Positions 18,136 to 27,816 of a stretch of 64,000 nucleotides of DNA are shown here, piece by piece (the stretch's first letter is position 1; each line of letters begins with the position of its first letter). Source of the DNA: Mucilaginibacter sp. UR6-1 (lineage in GTDB: Bacteria; Bacteroidota; Bacteroidia; Sphingobacteriales; Sphingobacteriaceae); NCBI RefSeq assembly GCF_020880975.1, contig NZ_JAJIWP010000003.1, positions 1,016,301 to 1,080,300 of the forward strand. Direction: 5' to 3'. The notes beneath the pieces were generated by a model. The model worked only from the letters and a program-made list of their open reading frames with translations. It was not told the DNA's origin and searched no databases. Position numbers and translations under genes: made by a program.

Positions 18136-20271
18136 ATGTCAAAAAAGAAAAGTGATTCTACCATAAAACAAGTGCTCACACAAATGGTGCTGGGCGTATT
18201 TGAACAGAACGGCAACACGCCGTTAAATTATAAGCAGGTTGCTGCTAAACTGAACGTGCACGATCCCGAATCGCGCGAAATTATTTTGGAGATACTAAAA
18301 GAAGAGTCAAAGAAGGATACCATCAAACAAATTTCTCCGGGCAAATTTCAACTCCTCGAACTTAAAACGTTTATTGAGGGCAAGGTTGATATGACCAATG
18401 ATGGTTCGGCGTTCATCGTTACTGACGATGAGGACGAGAATGATATTTTTGTTGCCCCGCGTAAGCTGCGCACCGCCCTAAACGGCGACCGTGTTAAGGT
18501 TTATGTATATGCCAAAAGCAAGGGTCGCCGTAAGGAGGGTGAGGTGATAGAGATATTGGAACGCCGCAAAATGGAGTTTACCGGTATAGTAAAGCTATCT
18601 CAGCATTATGCCTTTTTTGTGCCTGACGACCGCAAGATGCTGCACGATATTTTTATACCGCTGGAGCAACTGAACGGCGCGCGTAACGGTGTAAAAGCTG
18701 TTGCCGAAATAACCGACTGGCCTGCTGAGGCAAAAAATCCGGTAGGTAGGGTAAAGCACATTTTAGGCAAGCAGGGCGAAAATGATACCGAAATGAACGC
18801 CATACTGGCCGAGTACGGTTTCCCGCTGTCGTTCCCGGCAGAGGTAGAGCACGAGGCCGAATCGATACCCGAAGTGATCACCGGGGAAGAAATTGCCAAA
18901 CGCCGCGATTTTCGTGAGGTGCTTACCATCACCATTGACCCTTATGATGCCAAGGATTTTGATGATGCCATCTCCTTTAAAAAATTGGACAATGGCAATT
19001 ACGAGGTTGGTGTTCACATAGCCGACGTAGCGCACTACATTGAGCCTGATTCCGCTTTGGATAAGGAAGCCTTTGAGCGTGGTACGTCAGTTTATCTGGT
19101 AGATAGGGTGATACCGATGCTGCCCGAAAGATTGTCGAACGGACTATGTTCACTCCGCCCGAATGAGGATAAGCTGTGTTTTGCCGCTGTATTTGAGCTG
19201 GACGAAAATGCCAATATCATTACCGAGTGGTTCGGCAAAACGGTAATCCACTCCAACAGGCGCTTTACTTACGAGGAGGTGCAGCAGATTATTGAAGATA
19301 AGGCAGGTGAATACAGCGAAGAAATATTAAAGCTGAATGAGCTGGCCTATATACTGCGCGACCGTAAGTTTAAAGCCGGTGCCATCAGTTTTGAAACTAC
19401 CGAGGTTAAATTCAAGCTCGACGAGCATAGTAAACCGATAGGTGTTTACGTGAAAGAACGTAAGGATGCCCATAAGCTGATTGAAGATTTTATGCTGCTG
19501 GCCAACCGCAAGGTAGCTGAATTTGTAAGCAAAAAAGGAAAGGGTAAACATAAGTTTACTTTTGTTTACCGTGTGCACGATGCCCCTAAGCCCGAAACAC
19601 TGGCAAACTTTGCACAGTTTGCCTCCCGTTTTGGGTATAAAATAAATACCAAGAGCGATAAGGAAGTTGCCCGTTCACTAAACCATTTGATGGAAAGCGT
19701 TGAGGGTAAAAAAGAGCAGAATGTGCTTACCCACCTGGCTATCCGCTCCATGGCTAAGGCTGTTTATACTACAAAAGGTACCAGCCATTACGGGTTGGCG
19801 TTCGATCACTATACACACTTTACTTCACCCATACGCCGCTACCCGGACGTGATGGTGCACCGACTGCTGTTGCATTACCTCAATGGCGGCCAATCGGCCA
19901 ATGCCGAGCATTATGAAAAGTTGTGTGTGCATAGCTCCCAGATGGAGAAAAAAGCTGCCGATGCCGAGCGCTCGTCGGTAAAATACAAACAGGCCGAATA
20001 TCTTACAAACCAGGTGGGCAATACCTTTAGCGGCATTATATCAGGTGTTACGGAGTGGGGTATGTATGTAGAGATCATTGAAAACAAGTGTGAGGGCATG
20101 ATACGCCTGCGCGATATAAGCGATGATTTTTATACGCTTGATGAAAAGAACTACGCCATCATCGGTCAGCGTAAAAAGAAGGTTTACCAGCTTGGTGATG
20201 AGGTAAAGGTTAAGGTGAAGAACGTCGATCTGACAAAAAAGCAAATTGATTTTTCATTAGTGCAGGAGTAA
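18136..20271 (+). CDS. rnr: ribonuclease R
   Basis: A 711-residue 3'-5' exoribonuclease that degrades structured RNA. A winged-helix N-terminus is followed by cold-shock domains (about 80-215). The RNB catalytic domain shows DPYDAKDFDDAISF, with its aspartate cluster near residues 270-280, and ends in TSPIRRYPDVMVHRLL. An S1 domain follows at about 620-705. Length and order match RNase R/VacB. It stands as its own unit upstream of the polyprenyl synthase gene. Confidence 0.97.
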   Translation: MSKKKSDSTIKQVLTQMVLGVFEQNGNTPLNYKQVAAKLNVHDPESREIILEILKEESKKDTIKQISPGKFQLLELKTFIEGKVDMTNDGSAFIVTDDEDENDIFVAPRKLRTALNGDRVKVYVYAKSKGRRKEGEVIEILERRKMEFTGIVKLSQHYAFFVPDDRKMLHDIFIPLEQLNGARNGVKAVAEITDWPAEAKNPVGRVKHILGKQGENDTEMNAILAEYGFPLSFPAEVEHEAESIPEVITGEEIAKRRDFREVLTITIDPYDAKDFDDAISFKKLDNGNYEVGVHIADVAHYIEPDSALDKEAFERGTSVYLVDRVIPMLPERLSNGLCSLRPNEDKLCFAAVFELDENANIITEWFGKTVIHSNRRFTYEEVQQIIEDKAGEYSEEILKLNELAYILRDRKFKAGAISFETTEVKFKLDEHSKPIGVYVKERKDAHKLIEDFMLLANRKVAEFVSKKGKGKHKFTFVYRVHDAPKPETLANFAQFASRFGYKINTKSDKEVARSLNHLMESVEGKKEQNVLTHLAIRSMAKAVYTTKGTSHYGLAFDHYTHFTSPIRRYPDVMVHRLLLHYLNGGQSANAEHYEKLCVHSSQMEKKAADAERSSVKYKQAEYLTNQVGNTFSGIISGVTEWGMYVEIIENKCEGMIRLRDISDDFYTLDEKNYAIIGQRKKKVYQLGDEVKVKVKNVDLTKKQIDFSLVQE

Positions 20272-20272
20272 G

Positions 20273-20280
20273 TATATTTG
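20273..20280 (+). promoter_or_regulatory. candidate -7 box (TATATTTG)
   Basis: Perfect TAnnTTTG directly after the rnr stop and only 4 nt before the GTG start of the polyprenyl synthase gene, implying leaderless or near-leaderless mRNA. Confidence 0.45.
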
Positions 20281-20284
20281 CCGG

Positions 20285-21259
20285 GTGAAGAAACTTGCCG
20301 AATTGCAGGATATTATATCCGAAGCGCTTAACCGCTATACCTTACCTGCACAACCAGCCGAACTATATGAGCCTATACGCTATATTCTGAGCATAGGCGG
20401 AAAGCGCCTGCGCCCGGCATTAGTGCTGATGGCTTGCGATATGTTTGGCGGTGATGTTTACGGCGCCGTACAGCCTGCGCTGGCCATTGAGGTGTTCCAT
20501 AACTTTACGCTGATGCACGATGATATTATGGACAATGCCCCGTTAAGGCGCGGCAAAGCCACCGTGCACGAAAAGTGGAACAGTAACATCGCCATCCTAT
20601 CCGGTGATGTAATGATGGTAGAGGCCAATAAGCTGATGATGCAGGTTGATGACCGCATACTGCGCCCAGTGCTGGATATTTTTAATGAAACCGCCCAGGG
20701 CGTGTGCGAAGGCCAGCAGTATGATATGAACTTTGAGCAGCATAACACCGTTGCCATTGATGAATATATAGAGATGATACGCCTTAAAACGGCGGTGCTG
20801 CTGGGTGGCGCTTTACGCATAGGTGCGCTGATAGGCGGTGCAAGCACTGCCGATGCTGAAAATATTTACCACTTTGGCGTTAACCTGGGTATAGCCTTCC
20901 AACTGCAGGACGATATACTGGATGTGTACGGCGACCCTCAGAAATTCGGCAAGCAGGTAGGGGGCGATATCCTGTCAAACAAAAAAACATATTTGCTGAT
21001 AAAAGCGCTTGAACTGGCTAAAGATGATGATGCTATTAACCTGCACAACTGGCTTGCCGCACGCGCCTATGAACCGGCAGAGAAAGTAGCCGCCGTAACC
21101 GCGGTTTACAATAAGCTGCAAGTAAAGCAACAGGCCGAAGAAGCCATGAACAGCTATGCCGAAAAAGCTTACCAATATTTAAACGCCATTAGCGTAGCCG
21201 AAAACCAAAAACAGTTTTTACAGGAATTTGCCGATGGATTGATGGTGCGGGATTATTAG
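20285..21259 (+). CDS. trans-polyprenyl diphosphate synthase
   Basis: Extends allylic diphosphates with isopentenyl diphosphate to the long chain used for menaquinone. A 324-residue all-alpha isoprenyl synthase. First Asp-rich motif HDDIMDNAPLRRG near residue 79, second LQDDILDVYGD near 211; both DDxxD motifs are intact. It starts with GTG at 20285; the next ATG is far inside, past GGKRLRP, so GTG is required. A stand-alone synthase of this length fits octaprenyl/heptaprenyl synthases; chain length cannot be read reliably from sequence. Confidence 0.93.
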   Translation: MKKLAELQDIISEALNRYTLPAQPAELYEPIRYILSIGGKRLRPALVLMACDMFGGDVYGAVQPALAIEVFHNFTLMHDDIMDNAPLRRGKATVHEKWNSNIAILSGDVMMVEANKLMMQVDDRILRPVLDIFNETAQGVCEGQQYDMNFEQHNTVAIDEYIEMIRLKTAVLLGGALRIGALIGGASTADAENIYHFGVNLGIAFQLQDDILDVYGDPQKFGKQVGGDILSNKKTYLLIKALELAKDDDAINLHNWLAARAYEPAEKVAAVTAVYNKLQVKQQAEEAMNSYAEKAYQYLNAISVAENQKQFLQEFADGLMVRDY

Positions 21260-21274
21260 TAATTATTTATTAAA

Positions 21275-21619
21275 ATGAAGGAAACCTTATCAGCAGCGAT
21301 ATTATTATTATGCATAAGCCTTAATGTTAAGGCACAAACACCCAAGGCAGATTCTGCTGTTATAGATACAACCGAAAAAATAGTTGATAAAAAGCCACTG
21401 AAAAAATACACTAACGGGAGTGTCGTTTTTCAGTTTGTCGTTGAACGGGACGGGAGTTTGAGCGATATAAAGATCATCAAACATTTAACACCTGAATTGG
21501 ACTCGATCGCCCTAAAAAAACTAAAGGCTTCACCCAAATGGCAACCTGCTACTTTAAATGGTAAACCTATCCGGAAAAAGTTTACATTTCCGATGAAGTT
21601 TACCGGTTATTATAATTAA
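21275..21619 (+). CDS. small TonB-C-terminal-like secreted protein
   Basis: A 114-residue protein with a signal peptide (1-20, ending VKAQ) and one TonB C-terminal domain (VVFQFVVERDGSLSDIKIIKHL, then LKASPKWQPATLNGKPIRKKF). It has no N-terminal anchor or Pro-rich spacer, so it cannot act as a classical TonB energy transducer spanning the periplasm. Mini-TonB domain proteins of this type are frequent in Bacteroidota and their role is unclear. It follows the polyprenyl synthase gene by 15 nt. Confidence 0.85.
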   Translation: MKETLSAAILLLCISLNVKAQTPKADSAVIDTTEKIVDKKPLKKYTNGSVVFQFVVERDGSLSDIKIIKHLTPELDSIALKKLKASPKWQPATLNGKPIRKKFTFPMKFTGYYN

Positions 21620-21647
21620 CAAAGGCTGATCCATCGATCAGCCTTTG
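21620..21647. terminator. bidirectional terminator
   Basis: A 12-bp perfect stem (CAAAGGCTGATC / GATCAGCCTTTG) with a 4-nt loop lies between the convergent mini-TonB and exonuclease genes. Confidence 0.85.
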
Positions 21648-21653
21648 TTGTGT

Positions 21654-22670
21654 TTATCCTTTTTTAAACTTATCTGCTAATAGTTTCAGCATATCATCAT
21701 TAACGGGTTTTGCCGGGGTATCATCCTTTTTTGGATAATTATTGTTAGGGCGGTTATTTTGATATTGCGGTTTCTGATAGTCCTTTTTTTCAAAGTTTTG
21801 TTGTACCGGTTGCTGTGGTTTGGGCTGCTGCGGGCGGTTTTGTCTTTCAACGGCCTTCTTGGCATTCCAGCGTTTGTGTATGTCCTCCAGTTTACGTTTG
21901 GTATACAGCGGGAAATCGCCCTGCATCATCCACGAGTAGTAGCTTGGCTCGGCATCAAATACATCCTCAACGCGTTTGCCTTTATGCTTGCCAAAGTTTA
22001 TAAGTTCTTCGCCATCCTCGTTATAAACCAGTCTGCCGGCAAAATCAACCGGTTTGCTCAGGTTGGTAAATTTGTGCAGCGCCTCAACATCACCAACAAC
22101 GGGTATGCTGCGTACGCCTTTTTTATCTTCCCATTCGGTGCCGTGGTAACGGGCTACCTGGGCTAAAAGCACCTCCATAGTAGCGCGGGTATCAGCCTCG
22201 GCACTGTGGGCGTTAATAATATCCTTGCTGCAATAAAATTGATATGCGGCTTTCAAAGTGCGCTGTTCCATCTGGTGAAAAATGTTCTGTACATCTACAA
22301 AATGGCGGTTCTCCAGGTCAAAATTCACTTTCGCACGTAAAAACTCCTCCATCAGCATAGGTATATCAAACTTGTTGGAGTTATAACCGGCCAGGTCGCT
22401 GTCGCCAATAAAATCGGCAATATCCTGGGCCAGCGCCTCAAAAAAAGGCTCGTTAGCAATGTGCTCATCATAAATACCATGCACTAACGACGATTCCAGC
22501 GGTATAGGCATACCCGGGTTTACGCGCCAGGTTTTTATTTCTTCGCTATCGTCAGGATGTAATTTTATAACAGCTATCTCTAATATGCGGTCGGAACCAA
22601 GGTTGGTGCCGGTAGTTTCAAGGTCGAAAAATGCCAGCGGGCGCTTCAAAATCAATTTCATCAGTGGCAA
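21654..22670 (-). CDS. 3'-5' exonuclease, DNA polymerase III epsilon-like
   Basis: A 338-residue DEDDh exonuclease. Motif I is FFDLETTGTNLGSDRILEIAVI (residues 14-35), motif II AGYNSNKFDIPMLMEEFL, and motif III AHSAEADTRATMEVL. After the nuclease domain (to about 180) a small domain containing NFGKHKGKRVEDVFD and YYSWMMQGDFP resembles the putative quorum-sensing-regulated/exodeoxyribonuclease-X-like C-terminal domain. The tail (about 285-325) is disordered and rich in Gln, Pro and Asn. Probably a repair or proofreading nuclease; no polymerase gene is near. Confidence 0.9.
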   Translation of the reverse strand: MPLMKLILKRPLAFFDLETTGTNLGSDRILEIAVIKLHPDDSEEIKTWRVNPGMPIPLESSLVHGIYDEHIANEPFFEALAQDIADFIGDSDLAGYNSNKFDIPMLMEEFLRAKVNFDLENRHFVDVQNIFHQMEQRTLKAAYQFYCSKDIINAHSAEADTRATMEVLLAQVARYHGTEWEDKKGVRSIPVVGDVEALHKFTNLSKPVDFAGRLVYNEDGEELINFGKHKGKRVEDVFDAEPSYYSWMMQGDFPLYTKRKLEDIHKRWNAKKAVERQNRPQQPKPQQPVQQNFEKKDYQKPQYQNNRPNNNYPKKDDTPAKPVNDDMLKLLADKFKKG

Positions 22671-22798
22671 AGGTCATAAAAAACTTTTAGTTGTTTAAAT
22701 TTATTTAGCGATATGGCTATCCAAAGTTTTACAGCTATTTACAATTACGCAGTATTGTAGTAATTTTACCGCAATAAAAGATCGGACTTTATCACTTC

Positions 22799-24778
22799 AT
22801 GAAAAAATTTTTACTCGCCCTGGCTCCGGCCATTTTTGCACTTTGCACCTCAGTTAACGCACAGGATTTTGATTACGGTAAGTTTTCGTATGATGAGCTT
22901 AACAGCAAATCATACAATAACGATACATCAGCCCACGCTGTAGTTTTAAAGGAATATGGTAATGCCCGCATTGGTGAGGCTGACCGTATTACGGTTGAAT
23001 TTGACTATCATGTTAAAATCAAAATATTTGATAATAAGGGCTTTGATAATGGCAATATTGAAATTCCGATACGTGTAAACTCAGATTCGGGCGAAGAAAT
23101 AACAGATGTTGAGGGTGTTACCTATTACATTAACGAAAAGGGTGAAGCAGTACGTGCCGAACTCAATCCTAAAAATGTATATACCGTAAAGGATAACATA
23201 TATTGGACTACCGTGAAATTTGCTATGCCCGCGGTACGTAATGGCTGTGTTATTGAGTATAAGTATCATTTACGCAGTCCTTATATCTTTAAATTCAAGA
23301 GCTGGGATTTTCAGTCGGATATTCCAAAAGTATCGTCGGTTTACCAGGTGAGGTTGCCTGCTGTTTATAACTATAAAATATCATTACGCGGCTTTTTAAA
23401 ATTGCTTGAGGGTAAAGAGTATGAGCCGCAGCTTGACCGTGAATGTTTTAGTGTGAACGGTATTAAGGCCGATTGCTCCAGGTTTTTGTTTGCCATGAAG
23501 GATATTCCGGCGTTTAAGGAAGAGGAATACATGACCTCGAAAAATAACTTTTTATCGGCCCTTAACTTTGAGCTGGAGGATTATACCAGTTTAAACACCG
23601 GCTCAAAAGTAAAGGTAACTAAAGAGTGGAAGGATGTTGACCGTGAAATGAGGACGGAGGAAAGCTTTGGCAGCCAGCTAAAAAAGAAAGACTTTTTTAA
23701 GGATAAACTGGTGCCGGTACTTGCCGGTAAAAGCACTAATCTTGAAAAAGCACAGGCGGTTTATCACTTTATCCAAAAAAATATAAAGTTTAACAAGATT
23801 TACGGCATGTATTGCGGCGATGGTGTTAAAAAATCATTCGAGAAACATACAGGCAATTCGGCCGATATAAATATTGCGTTGATAGTAGCTCTGAAAAGCG
23901 CCGGCATTGACGCAGATGCCGTAATCATGTCAACGCGCGATCATGGGCAGGTAACTAAGATATACCCCGTTTTAAGTGAGTTTGATTATGTAGTTGCCAA
24001 AGCCGAAATTGACGGTAAAAGCTACTTTTTAGATGCTACCGACCCGTTGCTGGGTTTTGGTATGTTGCCTTTTCGCTGCCTGAACGATCAGGGCAGAGTG
24101 TTTAGCCTGGAAAAACCTTCCTTCTGGATAGATTTTGCTATCCAGAAGGAAACAACCACCTATTCGCTTGATTTTAAGTTACAGGAGAACGGTAAGCTAA
24201 AAGGTACCATATCCAGCTATTTAACCGGGTACGATGCCTACCGTAAACGCGCCCAGATCAAAAAATTCAATACCGTTGACGAGTTTATTGAAAACTACGA
24301 CGAGAGGATGTCTAAAATCAAAATACTTAAAGGCACTATTAACAATATTGACAGCCTTGAAGCAGCACTGATAGAAAAATATGAGGTTGAAATTGATGTT
24401 TATGATAACCTGGATGCTAAAAAGTTTACCTTCAATCCCTTTCTGCTGAATAAAATCACCGAAAACCCGTTTAAGCTCGAAGAACGGAATTATCCTGTTG
24501 ACTGGGGAGTAGCCTCAACTGAAAGGATAACCCTCAACATTGAGCTGCCGCAAAACTATAAGGTGGAGTACTCTCCAAAAAACGTAGGCCTGGCACTGCC
24601 TGATAATGGCGGCCGTTTTATTACTAACTTTAATACCACTGGTAATGTGTTCACATTTTCTCACATCATCCAGCTAAACAAGCCTGTATATTCAGCTTCA
24701 GAATATCCATATATTAAAGAATTGTTTAACCAGATCATCCTGGCACAAAAGGTTGACCTGTTATTTACTAAAGGATAA
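22799..24778 (+). CDS. DUF3857 / transglutaminase-fold secreted protein (active-site variant)
   Basis: A 659-residue protein with signal peptide (1-22), an N-terminal DUF3857 beta domain (about 30-260), a transglutaminase-like core (about 290-430) and a C-terminal beta domain. In the core, the place where active relatives have GDCKD reads GNSADIN (near residue 354), so the catalytic Cys is Ser, and the usual FNH is FDY. Asp is kept in LDATDP. The protein is therefore probably a non-catalytic binding protein of the envelope. It is followed after 9 nt by a relative that keeps Cys and His, so the two likely work together. Confidence 0.88.
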   Translation: MKKFLLALAPAIFALCTSVNAQDFDYGKFSYDELNSKSYNNDTSAHAVVLKEYGNARIGEADRITVEFDYHVKIKIFDNKGFDNGNIEIPIRVNSDSGEEITDVEGVTYYINEKGEAVRAELNPKNVYTVKDNIYWTTVKFAMPAVRNGCVIEYKYHLRSPYIFKFKSWDFQSDIPKVSSVYQVRLPAVYNYKISLRGFLKLLEGKEYEPQLDRECFSVNGIKADCSRFLFAMKDIPAFKEEEYMTSKNNFLSALNFELEDYTSLNTGSKVKVTKEWKDVDREMRTEESFGSQLKKKDFFKDKLVPVLAGKSTNLEKAQAVYHFIQKNIKFNKIYGMYCGDGVKKSFEKHTGNSADINIALIVALKSAGIDADAVIMSTRDHGQVTKIYPVLSEFDYVVAKAEIDGKSYFLDATDPLLGFGMLPFRCLNDQGRVFSLEKPSFWIDFAIQKETTTYSLDFKLQENGKLKGTISSYLTGYDAYRKRAQIKKFNTVDEFIENYDERMSKIKILKGTINNIDSLEAALIEKYEVEIDVYDNLDAKKFTFNPFLLNKITENPFKLEERNYPVDWGVASTERITLNIELPQNYKVEYSPKNVGLALPDNGGRFITNFNTTGNVFTFSHIIQLNKPVYSASEYPYIKELFNQIILAQKVDLLFTKG

Positions 24779-24787
24779 ATTTTAAAA

Positions 24788-26695
24788 ATGAAGCATTTAT
24801 ATTTCCTGATCATACTGCTGGCGGCGGGCCTTGCAGCCAGGGCACAGCAAAATCTGGATGTATCATTAGTACCTAAGCAATTGCTGCCCTATGCCTCATC
24901 GGTTATACGGTATTGCGATGAATCGGTACAGGTTGATGACCCGGGTTCGCAAACCTACCGTATAAAAAAGGCGATAACCATTTTTAACAGCAGTGGTGAT
25001 AGCGATGCCGAGATATTGGTATGGCATGATAAAAGTACATCCATACGATCAATAAAAGGGTTGGTGTATGATGGCAGCGGTAAGTTGCTCTCAAAATTCA
25101 GCGAAAGTAACTTTGAGGATGCTTATGCGGGCAACAATTTTTCGTTGTTTGAGGATACCCGGGTGATGCACTTCAGGCCCGCTGTGGTTGATTACCCTTA
25201 TACCATAGCGTATGAGTATGAAACGCGCGAAAAGCAAACCTTGTATTTTAGCAGATGGTTGCCCGCCAATAATACCAATATGGCGGTTGAGCATAGCACA
25301 TTCACGTTTATTTGCAAGCCCGGTTTTAATATACGCTATAAGGAGGTAAACTTACCGGTAAAGGTGCAAACAGGTACCAATAAAGCCGGTATGAATACCT
25401 TTACCTGGCAGGTAAGTAACTTAAAAGCCACACGCGAAGAACCTTACAGCGCTGACCCTGAAACATTTTTAGCCATGGTTAAAATTGCGCCGGTTAATTT
25501 TAAATATGGCGCGCTTAACGGCAGCTTTAACAACTGGAATGAGTTAGGAAAGTGGATGTATACCCGCCTGCTTGCCGGCCGGCAGGTGCTTGCCCCGGCT
25601 ACCGTAGCCGATGTTAAGGAACTGGTAAAAGATATTCCTGATGAAAAAGCCCGTGCTAAAAAGATATATGAATACATGCAGCAGCGTACACGGTACATCA
25701 GTATACAGATAGGGATTGGCGGTTTTCAGCCTTTTCCGGCAACGGATGTTGACAGGCTTAACTATGGCGATTGCAAGGCACTGGTTAACTATACCCAGGC
25801 TTTATTGGCTGCGGCTAACATACCCTCATACTATTGCGTAGTTGAAGCAGGCAGCCGCAAGGTGAATTTTGACCCGGTGTTTGCAAGTATGAATGATGGT
25901 AACCATGTGATATTATGCCTGCCTTTTAAAAACGATACTACCTGGCTGGAGTGTACCAGCCAGAAAATGCCATTTGGTTACCTTGGCGACTTTACTGACG
26001 ACCGCACCGTGCTGGCCTGTACTCCTGAGGGCGGTATGATATTACACACGCCGAAGTATATTGCCGAAAAGAATTTGCAGGTACGTAAAGCCGAGCTTAC
26101 ACTTGATTCGGCAGGAGAGGTTGCAGGCAGTATGAAAACTGTTTATAAGGGTACGCAATACGAAAATCAGGAAGAACTGACCTATGAGGCTCCTGCCGAT
26201 CAGTTGAAGCAGATTAAAAAGACCTATCATATTAATAACCTTGAAATAGGCAGGCTAAAGTTTGATAAGATCAAGAATATTTATCCGGAGCTAAATGAGG
26301 AGTTACAGTTTAGCGCCCGCAATTATGCTTCAATAGCGGGTAGCAAGCTGCATTTTACACCTAATTTGGCTAACCGTAGCCGTGGCATTCGCGAAGTGCG
26401 TAACCGTTTAACCGATGTTTGCATACAGCGAGGTTATACCGATGAGGATGAGATAATTTACACCCTGCCTGCAAATAATTACAGGCACGAAAAAAAGCCG
26501 ATCGCTATTAGTATTGATAAGCCTTTTGGCAAGTATACAGCCTCGCTTACTTTACAAGGCAATAAGCTGATCTACAAGCGCAACATGAAACTCATAGACG
26601 GCACTTACCCTAAAGAAACCTATGCCGAAATGGTGAAGTTTTTTGAGGATATAGTGGATGCTGATAATTATAGTGCCATATTGGTTAAGGAATGA
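24788..26695 (+). CDS. DUF3857 / transglutaminase-fold secreted protein (catalytic residues kept)
   Basis: A 635-residue paralogue of the upstream gene. Signal peptide 1-19 (ending ARAQ), DUF3857 at about 45-230, transglutaminase-like core with RYISIQIGIGGFQPFPATDV and YGDCKALVNY (catalytic Cys near residue 326), GNHVILCLP (His) and WLECTSQ where the third member is Glu rather than Asp, then a C-terminal beta domain. The family is exported and almost universal in Bacteroidota, but its substrate is unknown. Cotranscribed with the preceding gene and ended by a strong hairpin. Confidence 0.88.
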   Translation: MKHLYFLIILLAAGLAARAQQNLDVSLVPKQLLPYASSVIRYCDESVQVDDPGSQTYRIKKAITIFNSSGDSDAEILVWHDKSTSIRSIKGLVYDGSGKLLSKFSESNFEDAYAGNNFSLFEDTRVMHFRPAVVDYPYTIAYEYETREKQTLYFSRWLPANNTNMAVEHSTFTFICKPGFNIRYKEVNLPVKVQTGTNKAGMNTFTWQVSNLKATREEPYSADPETFLAMVKIAPVNFKYGALNGSFNNWNELGKWMYTRLLAGRQVLAPATVADVKELVKDIPDEKARAKKIYEYMQQRTRYISIQIGIGGFQPFPATDVDRLNYGDCKALVNYTQALLAAANIPSYYCVVEAGSRKVNFDPVFASMNDGNHVILCLPFKNDTTWLECTSQKMPFGYLGDFTDDRTVLACTPEGGMILHTPKYIAEKNLQVRKAELTLDSAGEVAGSMKTVYKGTQYENQEELTYEAPADQLKQIKKTYHINNLEIGRLKFDKIKNIYPELNEELQFSARNYASIAGSKLHFTPNLANRSRGIREVRNRLTDVCIQRGYTDEDEIIYTLPANNYRHEKKPIAISIDKPFGKYTASLTLQGNKLIYKRNMKLIDGTYPKETYAEMVKFFEDIVDADNYSAILVKE

Positions 26696-26717
26696 TTTTT
26701 AACCGAAACGCTGTAAA

Positions 26718-26754
26718 ACAATAAAGGTGCTTAAATTTTAAGCACCTTTATTGT
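26718..26754. terminator. bidirectional terminator
   Basis: A 17-bp perfect stem around AAAGGTGCTTAA / TTAAGCACCTTT with a 3-nt loop lies between the convergent DUF3857 gene and bioB. Confidence 0.88.
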
Positions 26755-26769
26755 TAGGTATGTAAAGTA

Positions 26770-27789
26770 TTAACCTATCACTTCGTTAATACTCATCTCT
26801 CTTATTTCTTTCACCTCGTTAGGGCGACCATTTTTGAATGCTTTGCGTGGTGTAAGGCCGAGCAATTCAAACATAGCCATATCATCAGCAAAGGCAGGGT
26901 TTGGCGTGGTCAGCAGTTTTTCTCCTGCAAATAATGAGTTAGCACCTGCCATAAAGCAGAAGGCTTGTTCAAGCGTGCTCATTTCGGTACGGCCTGCTGA
27001 AAGGCGTACAACGGTGCGTGGCATAATAATACGCGCGGTAGCTATCATGCGCACCATATCCCAAATGGCAACGCGTGGCTGATCTGCCAGCGGGGTGCCT
27101 TTAACAGGCACCAGCGCATTAATGGGGACCGATTCCGGATGCTTAGGCAGGTTTGATAGGGTCTTCAGCATCGATATACGATCCTCAACCGTTTCGCCCA
27201 AGCCGATGATGCCGCCGCTGCAAACCGTAATTTTAGCCTTGCGCACGTGTTCCAATGTTTTCAGGCGGTCGTCATAAGTACGGGTGGTAATAATACGCTT
27301 GTAATCATCCTCTGAGGTATCCAGGTTGTGATTGTAGGCATACAGACCGGCATCGGCCAAACGCTGTGCCTGGCTTTCGTTAAGCATACCCAGGGTACAG
27401 CAAACTTCCATATCCAGCTCGTTCACGGCTTTCACCATATCAATCACTTTATCAAAGTCGCGGTTATCACGCACTTCGCGCCAGGCTGCACCCATGCAAA
27501 GGCGGGATGCACCACCGGCTTTAGCCCTTTCGGCGGCGGCAACCACTTCATGCTTAGGCATCATGGCGTGCACTTCAACACCGGTGTTGTAGCGCGCGGC
27601 CTGCGGGCAATACGCGCAATCCTCGGTGCAACCACCTGTTTTAATTGATATTAGTGAACTTATTTGTACTTCGGAGTAGTCCTTGTTCTCGCGGTGAATA
27701 GTGGCCGCGCGGTAAACCAGGTCAAGCAATGGCGAGTGGTAAATCTCGGCAATTTCTTCCTGTGTCCAGTTATTTCTTACCTCTGTCAT
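26770..27789 (-). CDS. bioB: biotin synthase
   Basis: A radical-SAM enzyme that inserts sulfur into dethiobiotin. 339 residues. The radical-SAM cluster motif is CTEDCAYC near residues 54-61. The second, sacrificial cluster is supported by conserved Cys in LCMGAAWRE and VCCTLGML, and Arg in VRLSAGRTEM. The C-terminal FAGEKLLTTPNP is characteristic of the family. No other bio gene is in the window. It starts at 27789, with a -7-like box overlapping the end of mgtE just upstream. Confidence 0.97.
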   Translation of the reverse strand: MTEVRNNWTQEEIAEIYHSPLLDLVYRAATIHRENKDYSEVQISSLISIKTGGCTEDCAYCPQAARYNTGVEVHAMMPKHEVVAAAERAKAGGASRLCMGAAWREVRDNRDFDKVIDMVKAVNELDMEVCCTLGMLNESQAQRLADAGLYAYNHNLDTSEDDYKRIITTRTYDDRLKTLEHVRKAKITVCSGGIIGLGETVEDRISMLKTLSNLPKHPESVPINALVPVKGTPLADQPRVAIWDMVRMIATARIIMPRTVVRLSAGRTEMSTLEQAFCFMAGANSLFAGEKLLTTPNPAFADDMAMFELLGLTPRKAFKNGRPNEVKEIREMSINEVIG

Positions 27790-27808
27790 CTCTTCAATTT
27801 TGATGGTT

Positions 27809-27816
27809 CAAATTTA
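27809..27816 (-). promoter_or_regulatory. candidate -7 box for bioB (TAAATTTG on the minus strand)
   Basis: Perfect TAnnTTTG 20 nt before the bioB ATG, overlapping the last codons of mgtE. It would let bioB be expressed separately. Confidence 0.4.
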
